Assembly: GCF_014290175.1 (NCBI RefSeq)
Contig: NZ_JACOOR010000003.1
Coordinates: forward strand, 124,001-188,000
Reading direction: 5' to 3'
Length of the DNA: 64,000 nucleotides
Source: Anaerosacchariphilus hominis
GTDB lineage: Bacteria > Bacillota > Clostridia > Lachnospirales > Lachnospiraceae
Part shown: piece by piece, positions 16,058 to 24,640 of the stretch
Layout of the letters: the number at the start of each line of letters is the position of its first letter
Position numbering within the stretch: the stretch's first letter is position 1
Notes under the pieces: model-generated
Databases searched by the model: none
The model's input: the letters and a program-made list of their open reading frames with translations, nothing else
What the model was told of the DNA's origin: nothing
Program-made: the position numbers and the translations under genes

Positions 16058-17596
16058 TTAATTTTTCTTCTGTTTTTCATCCCAGGCCGGAACAGAAATG
16101 CCCGCCACCTCGGAGGTGAATGGGGTTCCGTCCTGTTTTTCAAAATGCTTCCATGCCCGCAGCACGTATTTGAAGCCTATGTACTGAAGGGGCAGGTTGC
16201 AGTATACCATCAGGATATTGGCGAAATCACTCAGATCCCAGAGGGCAGCCAGATCCATGCCGGCGATATTAGTAATAACGCCGAAAGAGATAACCACCAG
16301 ACAGATCACACGGATGGTATTGATAAAAGCCTTTTTGCCGGAAATACGGTTCGCGCAGATCTCCGTGAAGGACATGAAGCCCACCAGACAGGTAAATGCG
16401 AACAGTCCGAAGCAGACGCTGACCAGAAGCGTCACCAGTCCGTAAGTCCCACTGTTGCCCGTCAGGGCACCACAGGAAGCCAGGAACTTATCCAGCTTGC
16501 CCATTTCAAACCAGGCAGCCGCTCCGTCCGTCAGCCACATCCGGCCCATGATTACCACGAAACCGGTCAGCGTACAGATAACGATGGTATCCAGGAATAC
16601 ACCCAGCGCCTGTACGCAGCCCTGGTCACAGGGATGAGCCGCGTTTGCCGCAGCTGCAGGCATGGTGATGGTTCCCTGTCCGGCCTCATTGGACATCAGG
16701 CCACGCTTGATACCCTGACTGAGAGCGATTCCGAAGGCTCCGCCGAATATGGCGTCCGGCTTGAAAGCCTGGGAAAAGATAGCTCCAAAGAACCAGGGAA
16801 TTCGGTTGATATTGCATACCACCAGTACGATAACGGTCAACACATAAATCACAGCCATAACCGGCACCAGCAGGTCTGTTACCTTTGTAACTTTCTTAAT
16901 ACCGCCGAAGCTGATAAGCGCCGTTACTACGATCAGAACGCCAAAGGATACCCAGTAAAGGGTGGAATCCGTGGCAATGGTCGTACCGGTAACCACCTCC
17001 GCGATAGCTCCTACTGCAGAAATGGTATTAAAACCCTGCGCAGGGAAGCACAGAAACGCGTAAATGATGTAAAGCAGACTCAGAACGACGCCCGCCCAGG
17101 CCGCGTCCTTTAAGAGTCTCCGTCCGTAGAAGGGCAGGCCTCCCACATATTCGCCGCCACGCTTTTCCTTAAAAATCTGCGACAAAGTAGCTTCCACAAA
17201 AGCTGTGGACATTCCGAAAAACGCGGACACCCACATCCAGAACAGAGCGCCCGGACCTCCCACGGAAATCGCTCCGGTCACGCCCAGAATATTACCCGGG
17301 CCCACGCGCATGGCTGTGGACAAAAGAAATGCCGCCAGGGAAGAAATACCGATCTCCGTTCCCCGGTTTTTCAACAGTACATGAATTCCGTATCGGAACT
17401 TCCGCACCTGAACAAAACGCAGACGGAATGTGAAAAAGATTCCGGTTCCCACCAGCAGGATAATCGCCAGGCTGAAATTTCCCAGTACCGGAATATTCGC
17501 GTACCAGCTCAGATTCGTGGGGAAATCCCAGAACCAGTTGGATACAATCTGGATCTTCCCGCAGATTGCGTTGACTGCCTGAAATAATGCTTCCAT
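16058..17596 (-). CDS. Alanine/glycine:cation symporter (AgcS family)
   Basis: 512 residues with about ten to eleven membrane helices. The conserved family blocks are TAMRVGPGNILGVTGAI near residue 95, GGPGALFWMWVSAFFGM, and GLMSNEAGQGTITMPAAAANAAHP near residue 300. Members import alanine or glycine with sodium. It lies 14 bases upstream of the ABC-F gene and may be co-transcribed with it. GGAGGGG precedes the ATG and a good promoter lies 35-60 bases upstream. Confidence 0.93.
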   Translation of the reverse strand: MEALFQAVNAICGKIQIVSNWFWDFPTNLSWYANIPVLGNFSLAIILLVGTGIFFTFRLRFVQVRKFRYGIHVLLKNRGTEIGISSLAAFLLSTAMRVGPGNILGVTGAISVGGPGALFWMWVSAFFGMSTAFVEATLSQIFKEKRGGEYVGGLPFYGRRLLKDAAWAGVVLSLLYIIYAFLCFPAQGFNTISAVGAIAEVVTGTTIATDSTLYWVSFGVLIVVTALISFGGIKKVTKVTDLLVPVMAVIYVLTVIVLVVCNINRIPWFFGAIFSQAFKPDAIFGGAFGIALSQGIKRGLMSNEAGQGTITMPAAAANAAHPCDQGCVQALGVFLDTIVICTLTGFVVIMGRMWLTDGAAAWFEMGKLDKFLASCGALTGNSGTYGLVTLLVSVCFGLFAFTCLVGFMSFTEICANRISGKKAFINTIRVICLVVISFGVITNIAGMDLAALWDLSDFANILMVYCNLPLQYIGFKYVLRAWKHFEKQDGTPFTSEVAGISVPAWDEKQKKN

Positions 17597-17630
17597 AACA
17601 CTGCCCCTCCTTCAGAAGACGTTTTCTGTT

Positions 17631-17659
17631 ATTATATAGCATAACAGCCGGTCCTGCAA
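17631..17659 (-). promoter_or_regulatory. Candidate sigma-A promoter of the symporter gene
   Basis: Minus-strand TTGCAG (17654-17659) and TATAAT (17631-17636) with a 17-base spacer, about 35 bases ahead of the start codon. Confidence 0.7.
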
Positions 17660-17756
17660 TCATTCCCCGCCGGAATCTTTTCTGTTTTTTACAGATAAGA
17701 CCGAATATCCACCGCCAGCATCTCTTCTTATTTTTGAGAATGCAAAGTTAAAAATA

Positions 17757-17903
17757 GAATCCTACAACGCAGGATTCTCCGCCTGCGGCGGGTCGCATTA
17801 GCGACATGATTCCATTCCGCCGCAGTGCGATCCCCCGGAGGGGCTTTTTGCTCTATAGGAATCATGACTTTCACGTTTTAATGTAACGTAGTATTTCCTA
17901 TAG
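17757..17903. repeat. Hairpin-rich intergenic segment
   Basis: Several consecutive inverted repeats are packed here: GAATCCT/AGGATTC at 17757-17777, then CCGC/GCGG, GTCGC/GCGAC and CCCC/GGGG followed by CTTTTTG on the plus strand. Finally CTATAGGAA (17853-17861) pairs with TTCCTATAG (17895-17903). It may be a REP-like repeat unit or a composite of terminators for converging or neighbouring transcripts. No coding frame is evident. Confidence 0.5.
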
Positions 17904-17904
17904 A

Positions 17905-17939
17905 ACAAAAAAGAGCCATCTGTTACGACAGCCCTCTTT
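17905..17939 (-). terminator. Terminator after aspartate kinase
   Basis: On the minus strand an AAGAG-GGCTGT...ACAG..GGCTCTT stem is followed by six T. It lies directly after the lysC stop codon. Confidence 0.75.
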
Positions 17940-17945
17940 CCTTAC

Positions 17946-19265
17946 TTACATCTGGGTCAAAACAAAAATATCATAAATTGCTTTGATTGCAGTCTCAAAA
18001 TCTCTGTTTTCCACACCAATAATAATATTCAGCTCACTGGAACCCTGATCGATCATTTTCACATTCACATTTGCATGGGCCAACGCGGAAAAGATCCTTC
18101 CTGCCGTTCCTCTGGTGGACTTCATCCCCCGTCCCACTACGGCAATCAGCGCCAAATCGGACTCCATTTCCACAAAATCCGGAGATACCGCCCGATGGAT
18201 TCCCGCGATCACCTGCTGTTCCTTTTCTTCAAATTCATCCTGATGCACATAAACGGTCAGTGTATCAATTCCCGAAGGAATATGCTCAAAGCTGATGCCC
18301 TGGTCTTCAAATACCTGAAGCACTTTCCGTCCGAATCCGATCTCGCTGTTCATCATGGATTTTTCAATATTGATAGAGCAGAAGCCTTTCTTTCCTGCAA
18401 TACCGGTGATGGTGTATTTGGGCTTTCTGCAGGTACTTTCCACGATAAAGGTTCCCTTATCCTCCGGATGATTCGTATTCCGGATGTTAATGGGGATTCC
18501 TTCTTTTCTGACGGGGAAAATGGCCTCCTCATGAAGGACCGTCGCTCCCATATAAGATAACTCCCGAAGCTCCCGATAGGTAATGTTCTCAATCACAGCC
18601 GGATTCTCTACAATCCTCGGATCAGTTACCAGAAAGCCGGATACATCTGTCCAGTTCTCATACAAATCCGCCATGATTGCCTTGGCCACCAGAGAGCCTG
18701 TCACATCGGAACCGCCTCTGGAAAAGGTCCGTACCTTTCCGCTATCCTCAGCGCCGTAAAATCCCGGGATAACCGCTTTTTCACATTTTGCCAGTCTTTT
18801 CCCCAGAAGCTTATTAGTCTTTTCCGCCTCCAGGACCCCGTTCTTATCAAACCGAATCACTTCCGAGGCATCCACAAACTCATATCCCAGATAAGCCGCC
18901 ATGACTTTACCATTTAGAAATTCTCCTCTGGACGCGGCATACTCTTTTCCCGCATGCGCGGAAAAATCAGCAGCAATCTGCTCAAACTCCCGATCCAGGG
19001 ACAGGTCAAGGGATAGTCCCTGAATAATCTCCCGGAAACGCTCCTTAATGGCCTGAAGCTTTCCGGAGAACTCCTCCCCTGCTTCGGCAGCCGCATAGCA
19101 GGCATACAGCATATCTGTTACCTTTGTGTCTCCGTCAAAGCGCTTTCCCGGCGCGGAAGGAACCACATACCTGCGGCTTTCTTCGCTTCTGATGATCTCT
19201 CCCACCTTCCGGAACTGCTCCGCATTGGCAAGAGAACTTCCTCCAAATTTTACAACTTTTTTCAT
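17946..19265 (-). CDS. lysC: Monofunctional aspartate kinase
   Basis: 439 residues from the ATG at 19265 (MKKVVKFGGSSLANAEQF); the reading frame extends 24 codons further but has no RBS there, whereas GAGGAG precedes 19265. The kinase domain holds KFGGSSLA, FSRGGSDVTGSL and the TDVSGFLVTDPRIV loop. Two ACT domains follow from about residue 300 (VVGRGMKSTRGTAGRIFSAL). The enzyme phosphorylates aspartate for lysine, threonine and methionine synthesis. It seems to be transcribed alone. I looked for a lysine riboswitch upstream and saw none. Confidence 0.92.
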   Translation of the reverse strand: MKKVVKFGGSSLANAEQFRKVGEIIRSEESRRYVVPSAPGKRFDGDTKVTDMLYACYAAAEAGEEFSGKLQAIKERFREIIQGLSLDLSLDREFEQIAADFSAHAGKEYAASRGEFLNGKVMAAYLGYEFVDASEVIRFDKNGVLEAEKTNKLLGKRLAKCEKAVIPGFYGAEDSGKVRTFSRGGSDVTGSLVAKAIMADLYENWTDVSGFLVTDPRIVENPAVIENITYRELRELSYMGATVLHEEAIFPVRKEGIPINIRNTNHPEDKGTFIVESTCRKPKYTITGIAGKKGFCSINIEKSMMNSEIGFGRKVLQVFEDQGISFEHIPSGIDTLTVYVHQDEFEEKEQQVIAGIHRAVSPDFVEMESDLALIAVVGRGMKSTRGTAGRIFSALAHANVNVKMIDQGSSELNIIIGVENRDFETAIKAIYDIFVLTQM

Positions 19266-19348
19266 AATAGTAATGACTCCTCGCAGCTTTTTATAATGCA
19301 CTGAGGTTATTTTAAAAAAAAGTGGCTGAATTTGCAAGTGTTTCTTTT

Positions 19349-19396
19349 AAGAATCAGCGTCTCCTGCACGGTGTTTTTCTTGATTTTATATTGCAT
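19349..19396 (-). pseudogene. 48-bp fossil of the 5' end of an LCM-type methyltransferase gene
   Basis: The minus strand reads MQYKIKKNTVQETLIL, which matches the first 16 residues of the intact methyltransferase at 35929-36771 (MKYKIEKNTVQETLIL) with two changes. Nucleotide similarity is equally high, then stops abruptly after the sixteenth codon. It lies upstream of lysC, so a related methyltransferase gene probably once stood here. Confidence 0.65.
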
Positions 19397-19574
19397 ATAG
19401 GTTTTGCTTTACCAAAACAAAGCTCAGCCTTTTCAGACGATTGTTTTTACGGTTGAAGCACCGTGAGTTTGTCAATGGTTTGAATAGCATCGCTGGCATT
19501 TTTTTCTTTCTGCGATGTTCCTTTAACAATTCAATATCATTTTCGTGTTTTTCATCAATTTCAAGTAAACCCAA
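19386..19574 (-). CDS. Short open frame, possibly the frameshifted end of the neighbouring gene
   Basis: 62 codons (GLLEIDEKHENDIELLKEHRRKKK...) overlapping the end of the 19561-19878 frame. Its start has no convincing RBS, and its 3' end runs across the methyltransferase fossil. It may be the frameshifted continuation of the upstream frame, a decayed gene, or chance. No family is recognised. Confidence 0.25.
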   Translation of the reverse strand: MGLLEIDEKHENDIELLKEHRRKKKMPAMLFKPLTNSRCFNRKNNRLKRLSFVLVKQNLYAI

Positions 19575-19878
19575 TATTCCATTCCTTATTCATAAAATTG
19601 CTGAGGTAGGTGTCATAGACAGCACCTGCCACATTGGTTGTGGAAAGGTCCATCAGACTGTCTTTCAGGGGATTTGTATCGTGCAGTGAAAATCGGCAGC
19701 AGGTTATAATATCCGGTAATCCACCATTTTCATTCAGAAATTTGTAGAAATCCAGATCGTTATTTCCCACAATAAATTCTTCCCACCGCAGCCTGAACGA
19801 AGTGTTACAGCAGTCATCATCACAAAAAGCACTGCCAAAACTCTGTTCCATTTTTTCCTTTTCATTACGAATCCCCAT
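19561..19878 (-). CDS. Unrecognised small protein, possibly decayed
   Basis: Up to 105 codons; the likely start is the internal ATG at 19851 (MEQSFGSAFCDDDCC). It is soluble, with a cysteine-rich start and the sequence DFYKFLNENGGLPDIITCC; I cannot assign a family. It starts 17 bases after the hybrid kinase stop codon, so it may be the last cistron of the SBP-kinase operon. The adjoining overlapping frame suggests a frameshift near 19565. Confidence 0.4.
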   Translation of the reverse strand: MGIRNEKEKMEQSFGSAFCDDDCCNTSFRLRWEEFIVGNNDLDFYKFLNENGGLPDIITCCRFSLHDTNPLKDSLMDLSTTNVAGAVYDTYLSNFMNKEWNIGFT

Positions 19879-19894
19879 CTGAAATTGTTTTCCA

Positions 19895-22051
19895 CTAATT
19901 CAACAATTCATGAATTACCTTTGCCAATAGTTTCACATCAACAGGCTTAGAGATATGTTCGTCCATTCCTGCTTCTTTTGCTCTTATTCTGTCCTCCGTA
20001 AACGCATTGGCTGTCATTGCAATGATTGGTATTTTCTTTACATCCTCTCTGTCCAAAGACCGGATTCTCTTTGCAGCTTCATAACCATTCATGTCCGGCA
20101 TCATAATGTCCATAAGAATAACATCAAATTCACCAGGTTCACTACTGCTGAACAGTTCAACAGCTTCCTGTCCATTCCATGCTTTTGTCACATCAGCACC
20201 TTCATTCTGAAGCATAAACTCTGCAATTTTCATGTTCAGCTCATTATCCTCTGCCAGAAGAATATGCAGCCCCTTTATAGATTTTTCGGATACATCCTTC
20301 TGTCCTTCCCGTTTATCCACATCCGGATCTATTTTAAACGGAACCCGGATCACAAATGTGGTTCCTGCACCTTCTTCACTTTCAAAGGTAATCGTTCCGC
20401 CCATTTTTTCGACCAGCTTCTTTGAAATCGGCATTCCCAGGCCTGTTCCTGTAAATTTTGTTCGGCTTCCTGTGTGTTCCTGTGCAAATGGTTCAAACAC
20501 ACGTTTCTGGAACTCCTCAGTCATTCCGATTCCTGTATCCCGGCAGACAAATTCCATTGTCGTCATTCCGGGCTGTTCGGATGGAATTTCTATGCAGCTG
20601 ACATAAATTTCTCCGTTTTCTCTGTTAAATTTCACCGCATTCGACAAAATATTCATCATCACACGTTTCACATACCCCGGGCTTCCAATAAAATCACGGT
20701 GTGTGATTTCTTTTTTCTCCCACAGGATCCGGATATTCTGTTCTGCAGCCATCTGTTCGATCACAACAAATACTTCCCTGGAAATACTGCTCAGATTAAA
20801 CGGAATCTCTTCCAGAACGATTTCACCTGACTCAAGCTTACTCATGTCCATAACATCGTTTACCAGTTCCAGCAACAAATTGGAGGCCTCTTTAATCTTT
20901 GTCCTGTATTCTGTCTGCTTCTCCATATCATCTGCGTAATGGTCTGCCATATTGACCATGCCGCAGATTCCATTGATCGGTGTCCGGATATCATGGCTCA
21001 TCCGCTGGAGAAACTCTGTTTTTGCCTCATTGGCGGCTTCTGCCTTTTTTGCAGCTATCAGAAGTTCTGCTTTATATTTTTCATCTTTTTCCTGTTCCTG
21101 TTTCCGGTGTTCCAAATTGGTTCTGTATGTCCAGAACCAGAATGTACTGAGCATCAGAAAATAAAGAAAAATAACGCTTATCACACTTAATGGAAGGTTA
21201 TGGAACACTTCCGTATCCGAAAGGTAGGCATAAATATAATAATCCCTCTGCTTCAGCATGATTCCGTAACATCCGGTTCCTTCCTTTCTCAAATGATAAA
21301 TGTGCTGACTGTCTGTATGCCTCTTCATCGCCTGAACAACTTCGTTGTCAGCCGTATTCTGCCCCAACAGGCTCTCATCATTGCTGGCAATAACGATTCC
21401 ATTGTCTGCAACAATAATCGTTCCATCTTTCTGGACACTATAACCATTTAAAAGCCCCTGTATCGTCAGAGTATAGTTTCTGGCAAATTCGGGAGATGTA
21501 TAATAATAGATTGCTACAATACCCGGTGCATCTTTTCTGGCACAGGCCGCAATGTCGATATGTGACCCGTCTTCCCTGGTAAACCGTTCCGAATAGCTTC
21601 TTTCTTCATATTCGGCAAAATCCATGATAATTTCTTTTTGTAGATACTCTGTAATCTCATTTACCAGAGACTCATCCGTGCTGTATTCACAGTCCTTCTT
21701 TCCTTCTGCATCCAGTACAATGATACCATCCACCCAGAGAGTCTGCAGATTTTCCTTCAGAAAATCCCTGCTTAGCTGCCCGCCGTTTTCTGTTTCCATT
21801 TTAATATTTGTACTCATTTGTCTGGCACTTTCAATGGCACGGAGGAGACTTTTAGATTCCGAAGATTCATTATAATATGTGTAGGTAGAGCACTGCACTT
21901 TCACATAATTTACAATCTCCACCATTCTTTTCTCTGCGTCTGCTTTTTCTGCCTGGAAGAAATAAAACATAGAAACTACAGCCACACAGATTCCAATCAG
22001 ACCTCCGAGCAGCTGGATTCGTTTTTCTTTTTTCTTTCTCTTAATATCCAA
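19895..22051 (-). CDS. Membrane hybrid histidine kinase with receiver domain
   Basis: About 718 residues if translation starts at the TTG at 22051, which has GGAGG nine bases upstream; ATGs at 22057 and 22099 are alternatives. One membrane helix near the N-terminus (LLGGLIGICVAVVSMFYFF), an extracellular sensor of about 250 residues resembling a dCACHE/PAS-like domain, and a second helix (LPLSVISVIFLYFLMLSTFWFW) precede a linker. Then come the HisKA domain (RMSHDIRTPINGI), the ATPase domain (NAVKFN, DTGIGM, GTGLGM) and a C-terminal receiver (LLAEDNELN, DVILMDIMMPDMNG, KPV). No HPt or DNA-binding domain is present. It overlaps the SBP gene by a few bases, so the two are coupled. Confidence 0.92.
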   Translation of the reverse strand: MDIKRKKKEKRIQLLGGLIGICVAVVSMFYFFQAEKADAEKRMVEIVNYVKVQCSTYTYYNESSESKSLLRAIESARQMSTNIKMETENGGQLSRDFLKENLQTLWVDGIIVLDAEGKKDCEYSTDESLVNEITEYLQKEIIMDFAEYEERSYSERFTREDGSHIDIAACARKDAPGIVAIYYYTSPEFARNYTLTIQGLLNGYSVQKDGTIIVADNGIVIASNDESLLGQNTADNEVVQAMKRHTDSQHIYHLRKEGTGCYGIMLKQRDYYIYAYLSDTEVFHNLPLSVISVIFLYFLMLSTFWFWTYRTNLEHRKQEQEKDEKYKAELLIAAKKAEAANEAKTEFLQRMSHDIRTPINGICGMVNMADHYADDMEKQTEYRTKIKEASNLLLELVNDVMDMSKLESGEIVLEEIPFNLSSISREVFVVIEQMAAEQNIRILWEKKEITHRDFIGSPGYVKRVMMNILSNAVKFNRENGEIYVSCIEIPSEQPGMTTMEFVCRDTGIGMTEEFQKRVFEPFAQEHTGSRTKFTGTGLGMPISKKLVEKMGGTITFESEEGAGTTFVIRVPFKIDPDVDKREGQKDVSEKSIKGLHILLAEDNELNMKIAEFMLQNEGADVTKAWNGQEAVELFSSSEPGEFDVILMDIMMPDMNGYEAAKRIRSLDREDVKKIPIIAMTANAFTEDRIRAKEAGMDEHISKPVDVKLLAKVIHELLN

Positions 22052-22856
22052 GATCATCCACCTCCAGATACTTCTGGGGATCATCCAGATATTTTTCAAT
22101 GATTTTCAGGGATGTGCCATCCTGACGCATTTCTTCCAGAGTCTGGTTCATCTGCTCACAGATTCCCCTGTCATCATCTTTTGCAAATGCGACACCTATT
22201 CCGGTGAGCAGCAGCGGCTCTTCCAGGATACGAAAGCTTGTATCATAATCCTTCATATATTGGAGAATAGATTCCTCATGTGCGGCAGCTGCATCTACAT
22301 ATCCTTTCCCAAGAAAGGTATAGATCAGCTCCCTGTGTCCCAGGCTGATCAGATTTCCCAGTTTTGGGATTCTCTCATCCGTCCGGTTCAGAAAGATGCC
22401 TTCCGGTTTGGTTGTGGACTGGACCGCCAGGTTCTTTCCCTCCAGGTCACTCAGTTTATAGATATCACTGTTCTCATTTACAGCAACCACCTGACGGCTT
22501 GCTATGTACGGCCCTGCCCAACGGTAATCGTCAAGACGTCCTTCCATGGAAAAACAGCCCATGATACAGTCAATTTCTCCGCTCTCCACCAGTTCCTTTT
22601 TCTTCTCCCAGTTGATCTGAACAACCTCCACCCGATATCCCATTCTTTTGAATGCTTCCGTAGCCAGTTCTACATCTATACCCGTCGGTACACCATCCTC
22701 ATTCAGATAATTGTATGGTGGATAGCTGTCACTGCCGAGCGTAATGACCGGCTTTTCGGTTTCTTTTTTACTGCTGTCTGTATTTTTACACCCTGTCAGC
22801 GTGACCACTAAAATTCCCGCAAGCAAAATGCCTGCAATTATTCTTTTTCCTTTCAT
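22041..22856 (-). CDS. Extracellular solute-binding lipoprotein, family 3
   Basis: 271 residues with a lipoprotein signal: MKGKR, hydrophobic core, then LTGCKN, giving Cys at about residue 23. The mature part has the amino-acid-binding fold (GSDSYPPYNYLNEDG, TGIDVELATEAFKRMGY, IDCIMGCFSMEGR). Such proteins usually feed an ABC importer, but no permease or ATPase gene is nearby. Instead the gene overlaps the sensor kinase gene, which suggests that the bound ligand is reported to the kinase. The ligand is unknown; related proteins bind amino acids or small organic acids. Confidence 0.88.
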   Translation of the reverse strand: MKGKRIIAGILLAGILVVTLTGCKNTDSSKKETEKPVITLGSDSYPPYNYLNEDGVPTGIDVELATEAFKRMGYRVEVVQINWEKKKELVESGEIDCIMGCFSMEGRLDDYRWAGPYIASRQVVAVNENSDIYKLSDLEGKNLAVQSTTKPEGIFLNRTDERIPKLGNLISLGHRELIYTFLGKGYVDAAAAHEESILQYMKDYDTSFRILEEPLLLTGIGVAFAKDDDRGICEQMNQTLEEMRQDGTSLKIIEKYLDDPQKYLEVDDLGY

Positions 22857-23001
22857 TTTTCTTCTATTCCTGCTATTCTGCTGTATTTTCCTTTTTTACA
22901 ATATCAAAATATTCAACAATTCCTATGTATCTGATGAAGCTTTATGCATTTTCCTGTTTCTTCAAAATCAGTGTCCAGGCTTTCTACAAGTATTTTACCA
23001 T

Positions 23002-23027
23002 AAAAAAACACTGCCAAGCAGACAGTG
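23002..23027 (-). terminator. Terminator downstream of the XRE pseudogene
   Basis: On the minus strand CACTG/CAGTG (23009-23027) forms a short stem followed by seven T (23002-23008). It isolates the SBP-kinase operon from upstream reading. Confidence 0.65.
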
Positions 23028-23036
23028 CACCTCATT

Positions 23037-23359
23037 TCATGCAACTGGCTGCCATTTTACAGGCCCTGTAGCTTTGCGTCCCAGACTTTCATCTGGTTTG
23101 CCGATTTTCTTATTATAACCTTTAAACATATGCAAAAAATTAATTTTATTATACTCTAGTGCTCCACTGTACACAAGAACTTCTTTCTGTTTTTCTGTAA
23201 GACTCTCCAAATTATCTTCCTGAAAAACTGTGATAATGCCACGTCCAATGCTGTACATATTTTTCCAAATGTGATCAACGACAGCAGGTTTTCCTGCGTC
23301 ATGATTCTCCCCAGTGACGACTGGGAAATGACATCATGTTGTAATGAAAAAAGCAACAC
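23037..23359 (-). pseudogene. Frameshifted and 5'-truncated XRE-type helix-turn-helix regulator
   Basis: The first frame (23156-23359) begins inside an HTH domain: ISQSSLGRIMTQENLLSLITFGKICTALDVALSQFF. The matching continuation, EDNLESLTEKQKEVL, is in a different frame (23037-23258). Small XRE regulators normally read straight through this junction (LSQFF-EDE...LTEEQKELL). The recognition helix survives, but the N-terminal helices and start are missing, so the gene is dead by truncation and frameshift. Confidence 0.75.
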
Positions 23360-23383
23360 AAAAACAGCGGAGTAAAATCAATT

Positions 23384-24124
23384 TTACAAACCTGCCAGCG
23401 CCAGGAATTTTTTATCTGACTGAATACTCTGTGTCAGAAACTGACCGTCTCTGAACAAGGCATAGGTCGTGACCGGCGCAGGTACATTCTGTGCACTTTC
23501 TTTATCAGTGATATGGATAGCCTTGAACGGGATACCATGTTCTTTCGCCGCCTCCTGCACTCTTAGCACCCAATAATAGGTGTAGGGACACTGATCGGTG
23601 TAATAGAGGATAAAACCGGTTTCCTCAATCGCCGGATGCTTCGCACATTCCCGAAACTTTGGCATCTGTGCGGTCGGTTCAATGGGAAGGTACATGAGAT
23701 TGATTCCGCAGTCGGATATGTCTGCCACCCGGAATTCCTTGTATGCAAGGAACTTCGGGTCAGCAAGAAATTCACGCTTCCTCCCCTCCGCGCACAGAAT
23801 ACAAATACCTTTCTTCCCCTGCGCTTTGGCATCACGAATACACACATCCAGCAGATCATTCGAGTATCCGTGTCCCTTCATGGAGCCGGACACCCAGAGG
23901 CAGTTAATGTAGAGGTAGCCGTCTGCCTCAATAGGTACCCAGGCGTTTTCAGCCGGAATGTATTCGATAAAGCATTTTCCGCGTTCCTCACTGCGATAGA
24001 AAACAAGCCCATCATCAAAGCGCTGCCGCAGCCATTCCTTTTTTGCGACACTCTGCTTGCCGGACATGGCACAGCAGATATGTTCCTTGTCAATATTTTC
24101 TTTTGTGATCCGGATATAGTTCAT
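23384..24124 (-). CDS. GNAT N-acetyltransferase with C-terminal YoaP domain
   Basis: 246 residues. The first 130 or so form a GNAT acetyltransferase (LYINCLWVSGSMKGHGYSNDLLDVCI is the acetyl-CoA binding region). The last 80 form the YoaP domain, with a thioredoxin-like CPY motif (FILYYTDQCPYTYYW) and a C-terminal TTYALFRDGQFLTQSI. The natural substrate is unknown. The start at 24124 follows GGAGG. A truncated gene ends 16 bases upstream, so the pair may once have formed an operon. Confidence 0.85.
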   Translation of the reverse strand: MNYIRITKENIDKEHICCAMSGKQSVAKKEWLRQRFDDGLVFYRSEERGKCFIEYIPAENAWVPIEADGYLYINCLWVSGSMKGHGYSNDLLDVCIRDAKAQGKKGICILCAEGRKREFLADPKFLAYKEFRVADISDCGINLMYLPIEPTAQMPKFRECAKHPAIEETGFILYYTDQCPYTYYWVLRVQEAAKEHGIPFKAIHITDKESAQNVPAPVTTYALFRDGQFLTQSIQSDKKFLALAGL

Positions 24125-24140
24125 CGGTTATTCCTCCTGC

Positions 24141-24271
24141 TCAACACAGCTGTCCCGGCAGCTTCTGCTTTTCTTTTTCCGGGAAAGTGGATTCAAACTG
24201 CTCAAAGCCCTCCAGGTTTTTCTCACAGGCAAAATACCCTTCGGGGTCTTTGTAAGTGCCGGAGACGCCGT
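24141..24271 (-). pseudogene. 3' remnant of an unidentified gene
   Basis: The minus strand encodes about 42 residues ending ...FEQFESTFPEKEKQK and then LPGQLC before a TGA. The frame has no start and loses sense near 24275, where a plus-strand YafQ fragment begins. The codon pattern and the distance to the acetyltransferase (16 bases) suggest the tail of a former upstream cistron. I do not recognise the family. Confidence 0.45.
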
Positions 24272-24280
24272 CCAAGAATC

Positions 24281-24535
24281 CAATTTAAGAAGGACTACAA
24301 GCTGGCGATGAAACGTCATCTTGATATTGACCTTCTGGATGACATCATTCGCAAACTGGCAAGCAGCGAACAGCTTCCAGAAAAGAATAAAGACCATGCT
24401 TTAACCGGAAACTGGATCGGACACCGTGAGTGCCACATTCAGCCGGATTGGCTATTGGTCTATCGGATTGAGAATGATTTGCTCGTCTTGACATTATCCC
24501 GAACAGAAACGCACAGCGATTTATTTGGAAAGTAA
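24281..24535 (+). pseudogene. YafQ-type mRNA interferase toxin gene missing its 5' end and antitoxin
   Basis: The frame reads FKKDYKLAMKRHLDIDLLDD, later HALTGNWIGHRECHIQPDWL and finally SRTETHSDLFGK, an almost complete YafQ/RelE-superfamily toxin. The catalytic region (HALTG, ECHIQPDWLLVYR) is intact. About the first eight residues and the start codon are gone, replaced by unrelated DNA at 24281. No antitoxin gene precedes it. Translation could only begin at the internal ATG at 24308, which lacks the first strand, so it is probably inactive. Confidence 0.75.
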
Positions 24536-24536
24536 G

Positions 24537-24571
24537 AAAATGCACTCGGTACAAACGCCGGGTGCATTTTT
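24537..24571 (+). terminator. Terminator after the YafQ remnant
   Basis: AAATGCACTCGG and CCGGGTGCATTT form a stem followed by T-rich DNA. It sits right after the toxin stop codon, so the original transcription unit ended here. Confidence 0.7.
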
Positions 24572-24640
24572 CTTTCCGCTGAAATGAAAAAGCACTCTAT
24601 CATGGGCACAGCCAATGATAAGTTCTATGACGCAACCCAT

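Noticed and set aside
16145..17113. Long plus-strand open frames opposite the symporter and other minus-strand genes
   Set aside because: They lack ribosome-binding sites and family motifs and mirror the codon bias of the real gene on the other strand.
19266..19348. A lysine riboswitch upstream of lysC
   Set aside because: The gap is under 100 bases before unrelated fossil DNA starts, too short for that riboswitch, and no matching stems were found.
23094..23359. Two separate small genes at 23.0-23.36 kb
   Set aside because: Joined across one frameshift they match a single XRE-type regulator, so they are parts of one pseudogene.
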